Below are positions 47,236 through 60,996 of a stretch of 64,000 nt of DNA, in pieces. The position numbers and the translations under genes are program-made. Numbering within the stretch: the stretch's first letter is position 1; each line of letters starts with the position of its first letter. The notes beneath the pieces were generated by a model. The model worked only from the letters and a program-made list of their open reading frames with translations. It ran no database searches and was not told where the DNA came from. The DNA is from Owenia fusiformis (Eukaryota; Annelida; Polychaeta; Sabellida; Oweniidae): positions 12,172,150-12,236,149 of the forward strand of contig CAIIXF020000002.1 of assembly GCA_903813345.2 (NCBI GenBank), written 5' to 3'.

Positions 47236-50200
47236 TGAGGCCCTCTGTTGTTGTGATGAGATAAATGATGGGGTCTGATTACCAATGGCATCATGTTATA
47301 AACCATCATTGAAAAATTGCAGAAAACTTCAAAAATCTGCTTGGATATAACCAACAGCTGGAGTTGTGCTATTTTTATATTTTGTAAATAATGAATATAT
47401 ATAATCCTGATATAGATTGACATTTATAACTGGAGTACCCCACCCTTCAATATAATAGCCGCCAATTGATACTATATCAAACAGTTTTTCAATTTGACAC
47501 TTTTATACACACTTATGCGTTGACCTTTGATATCACCTCATTCAGAAAGTTTTTTGAATATTTTTAATAAATTCCTTTTTGCGTTATGTATGCTAGGTTC
47601 AGTAGATCAGTGTTTTCACACAATAAAGAGTCTCATTCTATTACATTATACGCTCATGTTTAAGAATAAGGAAAAATATGTTAAGGAAGATATGGTGCTT
47701 TGATAAACAAGGTGAGTAAGGAAAAAATATTGTTCATGTTTTTTAGGGATTTGGCTAAAAAATAAAAAATGTATAGATTCCTTTAATAGTATGTTCACTG
47801 CAGTTTTGCATATCTGGACAAACGATCGTTGATTCTGTTATTTGGGAATAATTCTTCATAATGGATCACTTTTACAGGGTGTTCAGAACATCAAATCATA
47901 ATCGTTCTTGTCTGTATAAAGAATGTGTCCATATTAGATATGCACTGTGTTATTGCATTGAAATCTTATCAAAAATAACACCCCTCTAGTCTAGTAAATC
48001 TGACACCTAAAATGTTACTTTATTAAAAATCAATTGAAGATACTGTCACATCTTCTCATATATTGTGTCTACTCGGGCAACTGTTTGAAGTGTTAAAATG
48101 AAGTATTAAAAGTGTAGCATAGCAAAGACCAGTGAGCTTGCAAAGGATTTCACTATTATATAGACATTTTTGTGTGACTTGACTGTGCAATAAACATTTC
48201 AATAGGAATTCATTGTCTCAGGAACAATTTCATTGTTCAATGAATATTAAAGTTTTAATTTGAAGATGCTTGATATCCCATGCCTTCTCAAACATGACAG
48301 ACCTTTTAAAATACTTGACTTTTTTAAGAAACTTTACCAGAAGGCATTGACTGTGATTTGCAAGTCCTTCAAAAGACCAATTTTATATTTTTTGAAAAGC
48401 ACTTTTTATTATTTATTCATGCAGCAGGAAGTATATATCAACAGCTTGCCGGCAAAGGGCCAAATATGAAGTTAATTTATTACTTAATTTTTTATTACTT
48501 TTTATGAGATGAATAAGTTTTGAATTTCTGTATGAAAAGAGGAGTGTTTTATGTATTTTTAAGATGTACTTTCTTATTTATTGTTAACAAAAGAGTTGAA
48601 GGGTGCTTTAAGTTTGTGCTGCGACATTGAAAAAACTACAATGCATTTGAAGTGAGCAGTGAATGTTTGTGCATAAAAAGTTCACTAGTTTAGTAAAAAG
48701 TGAAATACTAGAACCTTTGAATATATAATAGATGAATGAGCTGACATGAACAAAATAATTTAACTTTCTTTTTGCAATTTTTTCTTCAACTTTATTGCCA
48801 ATAAGTTGCTATAAAACAGTTCAATTAGAGGGTATAAACAAAATGTTGTGCTCTGTACTTTAATTTGTACAACAACTTGAAGGTGAAATAATTTTTTTGA
48901 AACATGGTTTACTGCAGTTCTGTATCCAAAATATCTCTATTTGACTGGTCGTTGATTGTTCCTGAATCCTGAGTAAGATCTATGCTAGATTAGGTAAGTT
49001 AAAGTATAACCATTTATTCCATCACTTATGAATCACCCCTCGTATCTCTAAGGCTATTGTCTGAAATATTATAATAGAGCAGACAGAGGCCGAAAGAGAT
49101 ATCAAATTTCATGCATTAAACACAGGTTCAATTATATATACATGGCCTATACTATATATACAAGGCATGTATGGGTCACCAGTATAAATATTGACATATC
49201 TGAGTGAGTATTTAATTAGCACTATCTGATAATAAGTTCATTTCTTGACACCTTCAACACTGACCAGCCCAACAACTCTGATAGCCAAGATATTGTCTCA
49301 AAATCAAAACTAAACGAATACATAACAATTAAGGCCAAGGCTTAGAAGGGTTACAATAGACAGTATTGCTATATACACTATATATGGGACCCCTAGTGCC
49401 CCTTCATGGGATGAGGTGCCTAGTAGCTCGAAAGCACAAAGGGTAATATTTGAAAATACAAAACATCAACATCTGTAAACCTTATGAACTGTATTAAATC
49501 TCAAGTTGTATATAATATCTAACTTGAAATTATAATCAAAAATCCCATAAAGTATCCTAATTAATAATAGGAGATCCAGTAGTTGAGACCCATTTCGGTC
49601 ATTTGAGCAAGCCAAAAGTTCTCAAATTTGCAATATTGCAAGAGGAAGAGAGCAGTTAAAGATCATGACATTTTGTGTGACATTTGATTAGGGTTTGATA
49701 CAATCCCCGCCTACCCACTCTAATCATAAATATAACAATGCTGTTATCATGTATAATTCTGGAATTTTGATTACAAGTTAAATTCTGTATTATCTTGCCA
49801 CTCATGATCATATAGTACAGTACTCAAAAATAAAGGTACTCTTGAATCATTTTACAACATTCTCTAATGTTTTATTTCAAATATCTGAATTTTAATATGT
49901 ATCTGAAAAATGTGCTCACTGAATGAAGATGGAATTCTACATAGTCATCAACAAATCAGATATTTTTGCTTATAATGTGGAAATGGTTGAAATATAGAGA
50001 AACCAGGCTGATATTTTCAGTAAGGGTATACTAGAACAATTGTCTTGTGAAGGATCCAACCTGATATACTATCCATTCTCTTAGATTATCAGTCACGACT
50101 CACTTCGCTACTTTAGTTTACTTTGCTTAGAATAGATGTCAGGCAAGACCATTTGTTTTGTTTTGAGACCTGTACAGGGTGTAAAACATAGCTATGGCAA

Positions 50201-51330
50201 AACAAATTAAAGCATGTATATATGAACTTAATGAGCACCCTGTATATTATGGAAAAGCCCTAATATATGATTAAATTTGTGGTCATTTTTGGTTTTGTTG
50301 AAAACAGATTGAAAATTTTGATGTAATTTTATGACCATTTTTAAAACTGTTGAGCTTTTATTGGCTTTTGATATCAGTTATTTTGTTAAAAAAGTGATTT
50401 AATGCTAAAATGACTTTTAAAATTTTCTTTTTCAACAATCTTTTAGTGAACTTGTAAGTCCCGTTACTACCTTACCTCAGGCTTTGCTGTATTCTTATTC
50501 AGGTGTTGAGTTCTATTATATAATACAGCATGTGTATTTATTTTATAATTATAATACAACCATAAACCATAGATAAGCAACAATTTTAGTTGCATATTTT
50601 GTTTATAGGGCAAGATGAAAGGCATTCTTTATGTTAAATGTGATGAATTTTATGATAGGAGCTTGTAATGATGCTTGTTATCAGCTATGTTCTAAGGGCC
50701 TTCAATATATGTATAGAGTGTTTATTATTACACAATAACCTATAATGAAATTACAGTGTATGGAACAATGTGATCAATTTGATATATCAGAAGTCTTCCA
50801 AATATAATCTGAATTCCACTAGTACAAGCCATGAGTTTCAAGGTTCTTTCACAAAAGACTCAATGGGGATGTGTCTGCTTGGTTCTGCTCAATTCATGGA
50901 ACAGCTATTTTTCTAATATTCATTTTACCACAAATGTCATATTGAATGCTTAGGAAAACTTGAAATGATGATTCAATCCATTTGCAAAAGCCAGTTACAT
51001 AATTATCCACAATTTCTTGAAACATCATGCTTAACTGATTAATTTAAATTGAATTTAGAGTATGATTAATTACAACATAATGGGGAATTATTGGAAAGAT
51101 TGTCAGGTGGTGATGATATTAATGCCACCTTAATGTATTGAAAGTCCCAACATTATACCAGAAGCAATAAAGGAAGAGCTCCACACACTATTACCAAATG
51201 ACTTTTAGCCAGGGTTACAGGGTTGATGCATGGGCACCAAGCAGTGCAGTAAGAAATGGAAGTATAGTATACCAACCCAAGGCCACAACAGTTGATAAGC
51301 TCATCACACCTTCATATCAATACACCCCTT
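47236..51330 (+). other. putative intron sequence
   Basis: About 4.1 kb of AT-rich DNA with no repeat, exon or regulatory signal that I can support. Short open frames (47226, 48260) have no coding features. Confidence 0.4.
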
Positions 51331-51450
51331 ACAATGTACCTTTATAGCAATGCAACCCTTACAATGTACCTTTATAGCAATGCAACCCTTACAATGTACC
51401 TTTATAGCAATGCAACCCTTACAATGTACCTTTATAGCAATGCATCCCTG
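51331..51450 (+). repeat. 30-bp minisatellite, four copies
   Basis: Units start ACAATGTACCTTTATAGCAA at 51331, 51361, 51391 and 51421, nearly identical. Degenerate half-copies lie on either side. The period is a multiple of three, so the open frame 51292-51477 reads LTMYLYSNAT repeatedly; there is no other sign that it is coding. Confidence 0.95.
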
Positions 51451-51844
51451 AGGAGCAATGTACCTTTATCATATTGAAGCCCTAGGGAGCAATGCAAAAT
51501 GTAATGAAGCTGTGTGGACCAATGCATCTGTGAAGGGAAACTTTATTATTGGAGTTGATTTGTTTGTCTCTGTAGAAGTCTCTGTTCTAATGTATTAGAT
51601 GATTGATTGTAACACCATATGTCTGTCATGTCTTCAACAACAAGCAGTGTCTCTCTTGTGGGAAGCTTATGTAAGAAGACATCCCTCAAGGATACATCCT
51701 CATTGATAACCTAAATTGAAACCTTATGACCCATATGTCCACCCCTGAACTAGGGGTCCAGGCATCATCCACATCCTTCTTACCATAGTGGCTGGTGTCT
51801 TTATGCCTGGATTCAGAGGGTGCCTTGTGTCTATCAGGGTCATC

Positions 51845-51995
51845 TTATTTTCTGTCATTTCTCTAAAAATTTGAGTATATGCTCTTCTTGCATTTTAAGC
51901 GATTTAGATTGTTGACATTATTCTTATTTATTTGATTCCTTGGTGGTTCTATTGCATATTTCCATATTACATGTTTGAATACATGACCATGATGT
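51845..51995 (+). repeat. degenerate ~170-bp dispersed family, copy
   Basis: Landmarks: TATTTTCTGTCATTTCTCTA, TTGCATTTTAAGCGATTTAG, TTGTTGACATTATTC and TGAATACATGACC. Confidence 0.45.
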
Positions 51996-52078
51996 GATGT
52001 AAGGTTCCTCACATCTGCCATAGATATGTCATCATTACTAATGATATGTGGAGAAACAATTCATTATCTAGCTGTGTC

Positions 52079-52271
52079 TGGTGCCTAATGATTGATTGAC
52101 ATCATCATGATCATTACAGTCTTTGTTGTTTAGTTGTATATGGAGCTTCCCTTTGTGTTTGGTAAAGGAAAGGGGGAAGGGCCTGGTGCCTAGTGATTGA
52201 TAGATGGACATCATAATGATCATTACAGTCTTTGTTGTTTGTTTGGTAAAAGAAAGGGGGAAGGGGAAAGG
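52079..52271 (+). repeat. tandem duplication, two copies of ~95 bp
   Basis: CTGGTGCCTAATGATTGATT, CATGATCATTACAGTCTTTG and GGTAAAGGAAAGGGGGAAGG occur in order in both copies, split near 52180. The first copy has an extra insertion of about 20 bp. The minus open frame 52068-52280 reflects the duplication. Confidence 0.85.
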
Positions 52272-55200
52272 CAAATCCATTCCTTGTTTATTTTCATAGC
52301 CTTAGATTGATAATGATTAACTGACTAAACTCAAGGTATAATGGTAAAAGGAGATGAGATAGTGGAGCTTCCCTGTTTTAAGTTCCTCTTGAGCAGCACT
52401 TGCTGATTTACATGAAGGGGGACTCTGAGCAACCACAATGACCCATTTTCATTATTATCAGAGCATGTAGTCTTGTGACACTATCTATTGCATCATAGGA
52501 GGAGATGGAGACATAGGACTTTAGTCTGCATTTATTCCTGATAAGTCTGGCCAAACCAAAAGTAATTTAGAAGACACTTGCTTCTTGTCTCTGGATTCCC
52601 TCCCTGGTCCATTCTGATACTCATAGCATCTTTCTGTTTCACCTGAGAAGAAATGAGATGTCATGATGTATCATGATGTCCTTGATCTACTTTCCCTACA
52701 GTAGAAAGATGACTGTGTATGGGGGAAGGGGCCACAAAATCTTAAAACAAACAGCTTTCTTCTTATATAGATTTCCAGGTTTCTCTATGAGGTTATTGTT
52801 TCATCTGGTCAGTTTATCCGAAGAATTTGATTAGGTATTCTTCCACTCAGCCTCTCTCACTGGGGTTCCCATTAGAACCATTTGTTCTGGCTGGTCTTTA
52901 GTCTACTCTAAAGACATGGTCAAGTTTGTGCTAGATCTTCCCAGTATGGGTAAGTGGGGAGACTAAAATGGTTCAATGAGGAATACATGGGCTGATTGAA
53001 AGGGTCAGTTAGTACTTATCTAGACTTTTGAGGCCTCTGCACCCAGCAACACTTAGCTACTGGACTAACTGGATAAGTTCTGTAATGGTCAAAGAGGCAC
53101 TTTACTTTTTCTCTATAGAGAAAGAACTCTCATAAAGTAGGAAAGGTTACACTGTTTGGTACTATTGGATTTGAAGGGTCACAGTAGTACCATTTGACCC
53201 ATTGTACCATTTGTCATTATTTATAAAGCATTGGGTAAAGACTAGAGGAAGGAATAATGCTTTGGTGTTTGGTGAATTCAATTGGATTTCTTTTGTAAAA
53301 GAAGACCATTTTGGATCCCAGGACATTTTCACTTTAGTGTGTAAAACTACAAAGACAGTAAAATGATAAAACAGAAAGAATGCCAAATGGACAATCACAC
53401 AACTTAGATTTTTGATGAAAGAATAATATATCATAAGTATAAAACTGAACAAGATATAATATATCTTCAATGTTCAAGCTAAAGAAGAAGTGTCTGCCAT
53501 TTCAAACAGGTCAGTATTGTTTTAATTACAATAAAGGATTACATTTTACAAAACCAATTCCTCAGCTCTGAACAGTAAGCTCATAATTAATTTTAAAACG
53601 TCCTTGTTTTCCTTGAGGATTTTCATTTGGGCCCTCTGCATCCTCCAGGAGAGTTCCAAGATCCATAAATAGCTTCTTCCTCTTTCTTGTGGATGACTTT
53701 GGCATTCGCAGGATGCATTTTAGATGAAAAAACTCAAGTAAAAGAGAGTCAGAATTTAAGTGCAGAATTTATGTGCAATCATGTCAGTTTGGGAATAAAA
53801 GGGTGATAATGAGGGTGTTTCATTGCCAGAGGTACAAGATGATGTTCTCATATAAGACATCATTTTACATGATTCCCCAACATTCAGAGGGGGAACATCT
53901 CAAGATATAATGATGAGATGTGATCTTTTTGCCTCATACACAATACACACCAGGGAGCGTATTGGCCCATAGCCTGTGATCATTTAAAAATACTGTTAAA
54001 TCACTGTACATGTATGCTGCATGTAAGAGCCTAGTTTATCAGATAGATTGAAAAGGGTTCTTACTATGCATGAGGTGAAGCTGATATTCTGGGGGGGTAT
54101 GGTGATTTTTGAGAAATGGTTATACCTTTAACCTAAACTTGTTCATGATCCCCAAAGAAATGTAATGTTGTTTTAATTATGGGCTTTTAGTGAACTTCTG
54201 GCCAGTTTGTAAACCACAAAACAATATTAACCTTGCCTTAAATTTTTTGTGCTACTTATTCTTCCCCTTTTTCGTTATGACTTTTACCAGTTGTTTCATT
54301 TTCTATTTTTCTTTGAAGTATTTGAATATTTTAAGTACTAACTGCATACTTATATTGTCTTTTTGTGGATTTTTTCTCTTTTCGAATTGTTTTTTTTTCT
54401 CATGAGCATCTTGCTATTATTTTCATGGGCTAAAACATATCTTCTCTCCAGGGTTATGCACTGTAATAACCCCCTCATCTTGGACTCACTTCAACCTCTT
54501 GTAAGATGATTAGGTGATGTGTTTTTGTGATAGGCTTGCATCCATTCTGGGATCTATTTCTTACACTAATCCCTCTTAAGTATTAGATAAAATGGGCCTC
54601 TGATAAATCAGAATGTCTTGTTTCCAATCTATCAGTTCTTTCTATTTCTACTTCCTTGTATTAATTTATGAGATACATTTATAGGTACATGTAACTCGTT
54701 AACTCAGAATCGAGTCATTTCTGACTTAAGTCTACCCAAACCCTACTCAAATCAGACTTTAGTCAACTCTGATCCTAACATTTGGACCCTTAACTTAGAC
54801 CCTAGTCTACTCCTACATACATATACAAAATAAGAATATTGAACTCTCAGGTATGATTATTATGAAGATTCATATTATGTATGTGCTAAAACATGTAAAT
54901 ATGCAACAGAAACTTTGGGGAACCCATAATCTCTGAACAACAATCTCAAAAGTGATTTTAATGTCATGGGTCAGGCTGCCGGTGTTGGTGAACTTAATAG
55001 GCCTGAAGTTGAACTTGGAAGAATGGAAACATTGTTTACTGCTCAGATAATGTTCATATCCATGAGATAATAGAGAGATAAGCACATTAGGCTGGGATTT
55101 ACATGGTGAAATATGGCCTGCTGGTCTAGCAAGCATCCCAAGTCTTTCATCTGCTAAGTTTGAACTTTATACTTGCTCTCCCTAAACCAAAAGTACCTGC

Positions 55201-55382
55201 TAGTTGTCATGGTGCAGTGTATCTTTGATTTATGGAGATTTTGATCATTTTCAACTTTCCAAGGTATGAGGCAGGAAAAACTGAAACTTTGAGATATTTT
55301 TATCGTTTCTATTTTTACATATGTTTTATGGGGGTGTGATTCATTTTGTCTGATGATTTTCATGTTTCCTGTTTATTTTCAG

Positions 55383-55450
55383 TTCAAACCATTATAAAAG
55401 CCAAAAAGTCATCTTCCGTAGATAAACTTGATAGTAGAACTGCAAAGTAA
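55383..55450 (+). CDS. candidate downstream exon (phase 1 only)
   Basis: A strong acceptor (TTTATTTTCAG) precedes a stretch open only in phase 1. That is the exit phase of both upstream coding segments (6870 and 19423). With the donated G it reads VQTIIKAKKSSSVDKLDSRT then A-K and a TAA at 55448. It is therefore either a terminal exon, or an internal exon using the GTAAAG donor at 55447 and leaving in phase 2. The basic, Ser-rich sequence looks coding. No polyadenylation signal was noted close by. The link to the upstream exons is inferred from phase only, across about 36 kb. Confidence 0.4.
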
Positions 55451-57958
55451 AGAACAAAGGGCAATATATGAAAACTCAGTTAATTGTCATAGTTTATATC
55501 ATCTGAGTAGTTTATTCGCTTCTAATTGTTCATAAACAAACCCTCTAAACTTTCAGGAATACCTCTTTGATTTTGTTATCAAATCAAATTCCATTAGGAA
55601 AATCTATGGCTCTGATTTCATTTCCTTTGAACTTTAGAACCCTTTACTCCATGTAGACACACACCTTTAGACCAAAACTGTAACTGTGGTGCTGATTTTG
55701 CATAAACATGTGTACCACCCATGCATGCATTAACTTTTATATCAGTGCCTAATGTGCATGTTATTGCTAGCCAGATTTTTTAAAATTCAATGTAGGTGCT
55801 ATTATTTGAATCCATATGATCTGGTACTAAATTGTAGTTAATTAAAGCAGACATTGCAGCTTTCAGCTAAAGAGGCAAAACTTCATCAAAGAAGTTTTTG
55901 TAGTCAATTAATTTCTGTTTACCTCTTTGGGAATCAGATATCAAACCATAGACCTTGCAACTATTGTAGATCTTCCTTATATCAGAGATTTTAAGCATTT
56001 TTGTATGAACTAATGGCCAAACTTTCAACATATTAGGGACATAGGCTTTTCAGGGTAAAGAACAGAATTGTTGTTTATGAATATTCTTGGGAGTGTTTTA
56101 AGAGGATGGATGTTTTAAAAGATAATGTCTTGATTCTGCAAGAGGATGATGAAAAGCTTGTTTACATGGGTCCTTTGGGGACAAACATAATGATGGGCTA
56201 CCTCATGCAATCCTTCTTACTAACAGCTTCTCATTTTTACTCAAATGAAAAATAATTTTTGAAAGTAACTTTGTTAATTCACGTATCTATTGGTAGCAAT
56301 ACTCTAAAATCATTCATTTTAGGTCTGCCCCATAACAATAGTACAATAACTTACATAACCCATCTTTCAGTATAGGGTACCTTTAAAGTTCAATCTTATT
56401 TATTTACATGCATAGGAAAAGTTTCCTGAGATCTAAGTATATTTTGTCTAGTTTATTTGTTAAGTCTATTAGTTAGGTAGTTACCCTAAAATAACAGCAA
56501 AGAAGTTAACATAACATACTGACAAGGTGGTTCCCCAGTGGTTCTTAGGTGATTTAGTGTTTTAGTATTTTCATACATCTTGGACCTGGCAGGTTTTACA
56601 ATAGAGTTTGAGGGTAAGTTAGATTTTGATAAGTGGGTTCAGATTTTTCATGATGTGAGTTTAGATTTTCAGAGTTGTTCAGATTTTCAAAGCTTTAGTT
56701 CAGATTTTTAAAGAATGTCAGTTTTAGTTGATATTTTCATGAGGTGTATTCAGATTTTTTAAATTTCTTTTATTTGCCTCAATTAAAATTTCTTTGCTGA
56801 AGTTGAGAAAATAATCTTGTAATTACACAGAGTGGATTAGTTCTATGATGAAGACTTGTTGTTGTTGCTTTGCTTTTGTTCATTCATCTCCAGGACTAAG
56901 GGGTCATTTATACAAAGAGCTTGTTTTCATGTTCTTTTGTATTCAAGTTTTTAACCTCATGAAAAGTTTTTTGTTGTCTTTTGAGATACTTAATTTGTAA
57001 TGAAAGATGAAAGTTTGCCCTTTTAGCAGCAATTCAGACCATCAAAGGTTTCACTTCTCAACTCTTACAAAAACTTCAAAATTTCAATTTCCAATTTCCC
57101 ATATCGGCATGAAAGACTGCATGATCCTGAGGAATTCTTGAAAATTGAAATAACAATAGGTACAAATGGCGCCCAGGTTATTGGTATATCTTCAGAAATG
57201 TCATTAGAAAACTGATATTTGATCTGTATGTTAGATACCGTATATAAGGGATGTCATGTCAGTAAGTTGGTGGCAAATGCATTTGGTCAGCCCATGTTTG
57301 TTTTTAACCAAACATCACTACATTAACACTAGGGACTCAAGGGCATATCAAAACACAACTTTCTATCTTTGCCAAAAATAAGTTTATCAACTCTATTTAA
57401 ATCTGAGGATATATTCAATTTAGCTATGAAAATAATAAAAAGTTTTGGACATATTTTCTGACACTTGACATTAACAACACAGAGGAAAATACAAGGAAAT
57501 TGTACGTATCTATCCTGTAGAGAAAATAGATTCTGTTTGGTAAGCGTGTGCAGAAAGATATTGTAACTAACAAAAATGTATTAGATTACTCCAATTTCAA
57601 TTGGACAAACACTTTACTTGTGTTTATAACTAAATACAAATAGAACCTAAAGAGGTAATTATTTTCTTAAAGGATTGGAAGGTGCAAATGATCACTTCAT
57701 TTGACTTATGCATATCAAGATAATTATCTATTTAGATAAAGAAATACGTGTAGTATAAAGGATGCTTTTTTTATAAAATTCATAAACCTGAAGTACTATA
57801 TTTAAAGTGATAATGCATTGTAAAGGTTTTTATGTTTATTGTTGAAATGATGTTGTTTTATTGAGGTTCATGATTGCTATGTGTTTTTCTATGTTTGCCT
57901 ATTGTGAGTGCAATCGCAGCCTTATAATGCATTAGCTCATATAAGAAGATATATAGGG
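55451..57958 (+). other. putative intron sequence
   Basis: No supported gene. Loose repeats of CAGATTTTT occur at 56639-56760. Confidence 0.4.
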
Positions 57959-58099
57959 GTTATGCACTGGGAGGTTTTGGATACAGGGAATATCCCGAGG
58001 GATATACAATATATTTTCCCGAGGGACCGAAGGAACCGAGGGAAGATGTATTGTATATCCCAAGGGATATTCCATGTATCCAAACCGACCGTGCATAAC
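57959..58099. mobile_element. short palindromic MITE with GTTATGCAC ends
   Basis: The left end GTTATGCAC then GGTTTTGGATAC is inverted at the right end (GTATCCAAACC then GTGCATAAC). The interior is nearly self-complementary, with CCCGAGGGATATACAAT and its inverse around a CCGAAGG centre. The overlapping open frames on both strands arise from the palindrome. Confidence 0.8.
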
Positions 58100-58103
58100 T
58101 GGT

Positions 58104-58435
58104 GTATCTCATACTTGAGTGGGTTTAGGGTAGATATAACCTTTTCCACCTTTTTCAAATGACAAGATATTTATATTTAACATTTTCGTAATATTCTTTT
58201 TGTTCAATACAATGAAACTGTAACACTTCAACTTAAAAAATTTTAATTTTAAAATTAAAAAATTAAAACTTTTTATATTTAAACTTTTGAAAAATTCCCG
58301 GGAGCGGGATGGATATATTATATCTGCCCGCATTTGGCCTGGAGCGGGACATATACAATATATCCTGCCCGCTCCTCAGATACGATATATATTCCCGGGT
58401 GATATCTACCCCAAACCCACTCAAGTATGAGATAC
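58104..58435. mobile_element. 332-bp MITE with ~38-bp terminal inverted repeats
   Basis: Ends GTATCTCATACTTGAGTGGG and its inverse extend inwards about 38 bp with two mismatches. The middle has an AT-rich segment and a GC-rich palindromic part (CCCGGGAGCGGGAT and its counterpart with CCCGCTCC). It sits 5 bp from the preceding element and shares the ATATACAATATAT word, so the two may be related or form one compound insertion. Confidence 0.8.
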
Positions 58436-60996
58436 TGGGAGATATTTCCTGGGGATATGTCAAAATATTCTCAAACCTTTTAGTAGGATCGTGGGAGTCT
58501 TTGATAAGTTATTAAGTAATTTTCAGATTGCAATAGCAGCCAGATATTTCTTGCAGGGTTCACACTAACTGACCCCCTCCCTCTGGCCCTGGGCGACTAT
58601 AATATGTTACCTCCTTCACTGAAGAGGTTCACACTGAATCAAGGCCTCCCGCAATAAATCTTTCCTCACTATCATGTTTGAAAATGTAAAGTAAAATGGA
58701 AAGCTATTAAGCTGGAAAGAAACAAATTGCATGGGCATGAAGTGCAGTTTCTAGATTATACAGAAATGTCTAAACTAAAGTAATCAAGTTTTAAAGAAAA
58801 GAACGGATTGTGAATGATTCGAAGGCTAGAGAGGTTCATATGGAATCAAGGGCTAAGATTTACAATTACTCCAGTGTTTAAGTGGGTTTTAGTACACATT
58901 TTCTTGTTAAGATAAACTTTTATCTGAAGATAGAACCAAAACAACTTTAACCAATTTGTAACTTTGATCGTCCATATTTTAAAACTTAATGCTGAAGTTG
59001 CAAAATGTAATGAATTTAGATGAGAAATTACTCTACTCTGATGAGGAAAATGGTTAAGAAATGACATTATCATTATGAGAATACTTTATCACTGTAATAT
59101 TTTACTCATTGAATTTGTTAATTGACCTCATTTTTGTTGTTTGACTTCATTTTCTCTCAAGAATAACTTGTACTTGTCTGTGAATCTCATTGTCGTCATC
59201 TCATCAATCTCATTTCAGTTGATTTACAACCACTATGAAGATACTTGATCATTATGTAATGCGGAGGAGGGAGGGGGGGGGATTATGTGACTTCCTCATC
59301 TTTTACATCATTTCCAATCTTAAACTGTTTAGTAAGAAATTGAGAAGACATGATGAGGATATCCTGCTGACAACACAATGTACTTGTAGCGTTACATAAT
59401 ACCTGAATGTATTGTTTTATATGTGGATCATATATCCTCATACCCACACAATAGTAGTGTACTATTACCTAACAGATCATGGCAATGTAAACATCCATTA
59501 GTCTACATACGTGTTCTCATACAAAACAATAATAGTCTATTGTTATGTTTATATACTATTTCCTCTCTCTCTACATACAGTGTATCATCTGCTAAATGTT
59601 TATTTCCTACTTCAATTTACCATCTTGGTTCACCCTGGGAGTTGAAGATGTCAATTTACTCCCTTGTTATAATATATCTGTGTGTTTTTGCACAGTCTTG
59701 ATTTTAAAGGCATTATTATATGGGAAGTGTACATGAATTAGACATGGGGAGAATGATGAAAGGAGTTGGTATTTTATTGTGATAAAGGGGAACAGAGATA
59801 AGGTATACTTCAGGAAGTATTGACTGTGGAGCCCATGGTTCCTAGCAGACAATGTGTCATCACATACAGAAATACACTTTGTTAGAGCTATAAGATTGAC
59901 CTCCCTCTTAGATTGCAGAAGCTGCAAAGTAATTCATTTCATTGGTCAGTTACAGCATTTCTGTTTATGTTACATGTAGGTGTACAGCTTTACAATGCAC
60001 TCTGATTGGTTGAATCCATTTAATCACACAAGGTTATCATTTTTGGATAATTTGTAAAATTGTTCAAATTCTAGAATCACTGATGAATCTGATTGATGGT
60101 CCTTTTAATTGCTCAAGGTTATCATTTTTGTAAAACAGGCCAACTTGAAGCATTATCATTAACATTTAAATAGAATATAAATGCATCTAATATTTTTAAA
60201 TACAGGATATTCCCTGGTTAATAAGATGAATAAATCTAGATGTATTTAATGTCATAAAAATATCATTCCCTGGGCATTGTTAATAAGATGAATCACTCAA
60301 TGATTAGTCAATTATAATATCCAGTATATCTGAAAAATAGCTGAATAACATGACAACAATATTATTATCATGAAAACAGGGGTCAGTTGTTACATGAAAA
60401 CAGGATATATATACAATAATTTGGTATTTCCTAAAATCCCCCTAAATAAACCACATTTTGGCCTTAAATGCATCATTTTATCTTCCACTTCATAGTTCTT
60501 TTGTAACTATTAACTTCCAGTGTGCTCACATCCATTTGACAACTTCATTAAAAAGCTAAACAGTCAGTTATGGTGTTTAAGAGTTCAGTATAATATATAA
60601 AGATATAAGGATAATGAGTGAATGAATGGCTAGATAGCTGTTTATTAAAGATGGTCTGACAGAGATAATGGTATTGACCAGAGATACACTTCACTAATAT
60701 ACAGATGCTATAGATATAGGTTGGAGAAGAAACTTGAGTTATTGCAAAATACAACAACAACCAGGTATTTGAAATATTTGACAAACATATATATATATTG
60801 ACCATTATGAGAAATGACAGCCTTCTTATCAGTTCATTTGACATCAGACATATTGTTTTGGAAAGATGTGATGAGTATCAGGATGCATCTTTATTGTCTT
60901 CAATATTTCATTTCTTTCCATTCTGATACTCATCAAATCTTTCTCTCTCTAACCAAGATATATTTCTCAAGTTCTCTTTAATCTTATTCCTGTCAT
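58436..60996 (+). other. putative intron sequence
   Basis: Contains one inverted dispersed-family copy (58670-58800) and a G-run at about 59266-59281. No exon supported. Confidence 0.4.
58670..58800 (-). repeat. degenerate ~170-bp dispersed family, inverted copy
   Basis: Reverse-strand landmarks in order: ATCATGTTTGAAAATGTAAA, CTGGAAAGAAACAAATTGCA and TAGATTATACAGAAATGT. Confidence 0.45.

Larger units (their letters stand above)
51451..55382 (+). other. putative intron sequence
   Basis: Contains a degenerate dispersed-family copy (51845-51995) and a two-copy tandem duplication (52079-52271). A good acceptor-like tract (CTTTCCCTACAG) ends at about 52701 without a convincing exon. Open frames at 53162, 54190, 54870 and 55154 have no coding character. 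Confidence 0.35.
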
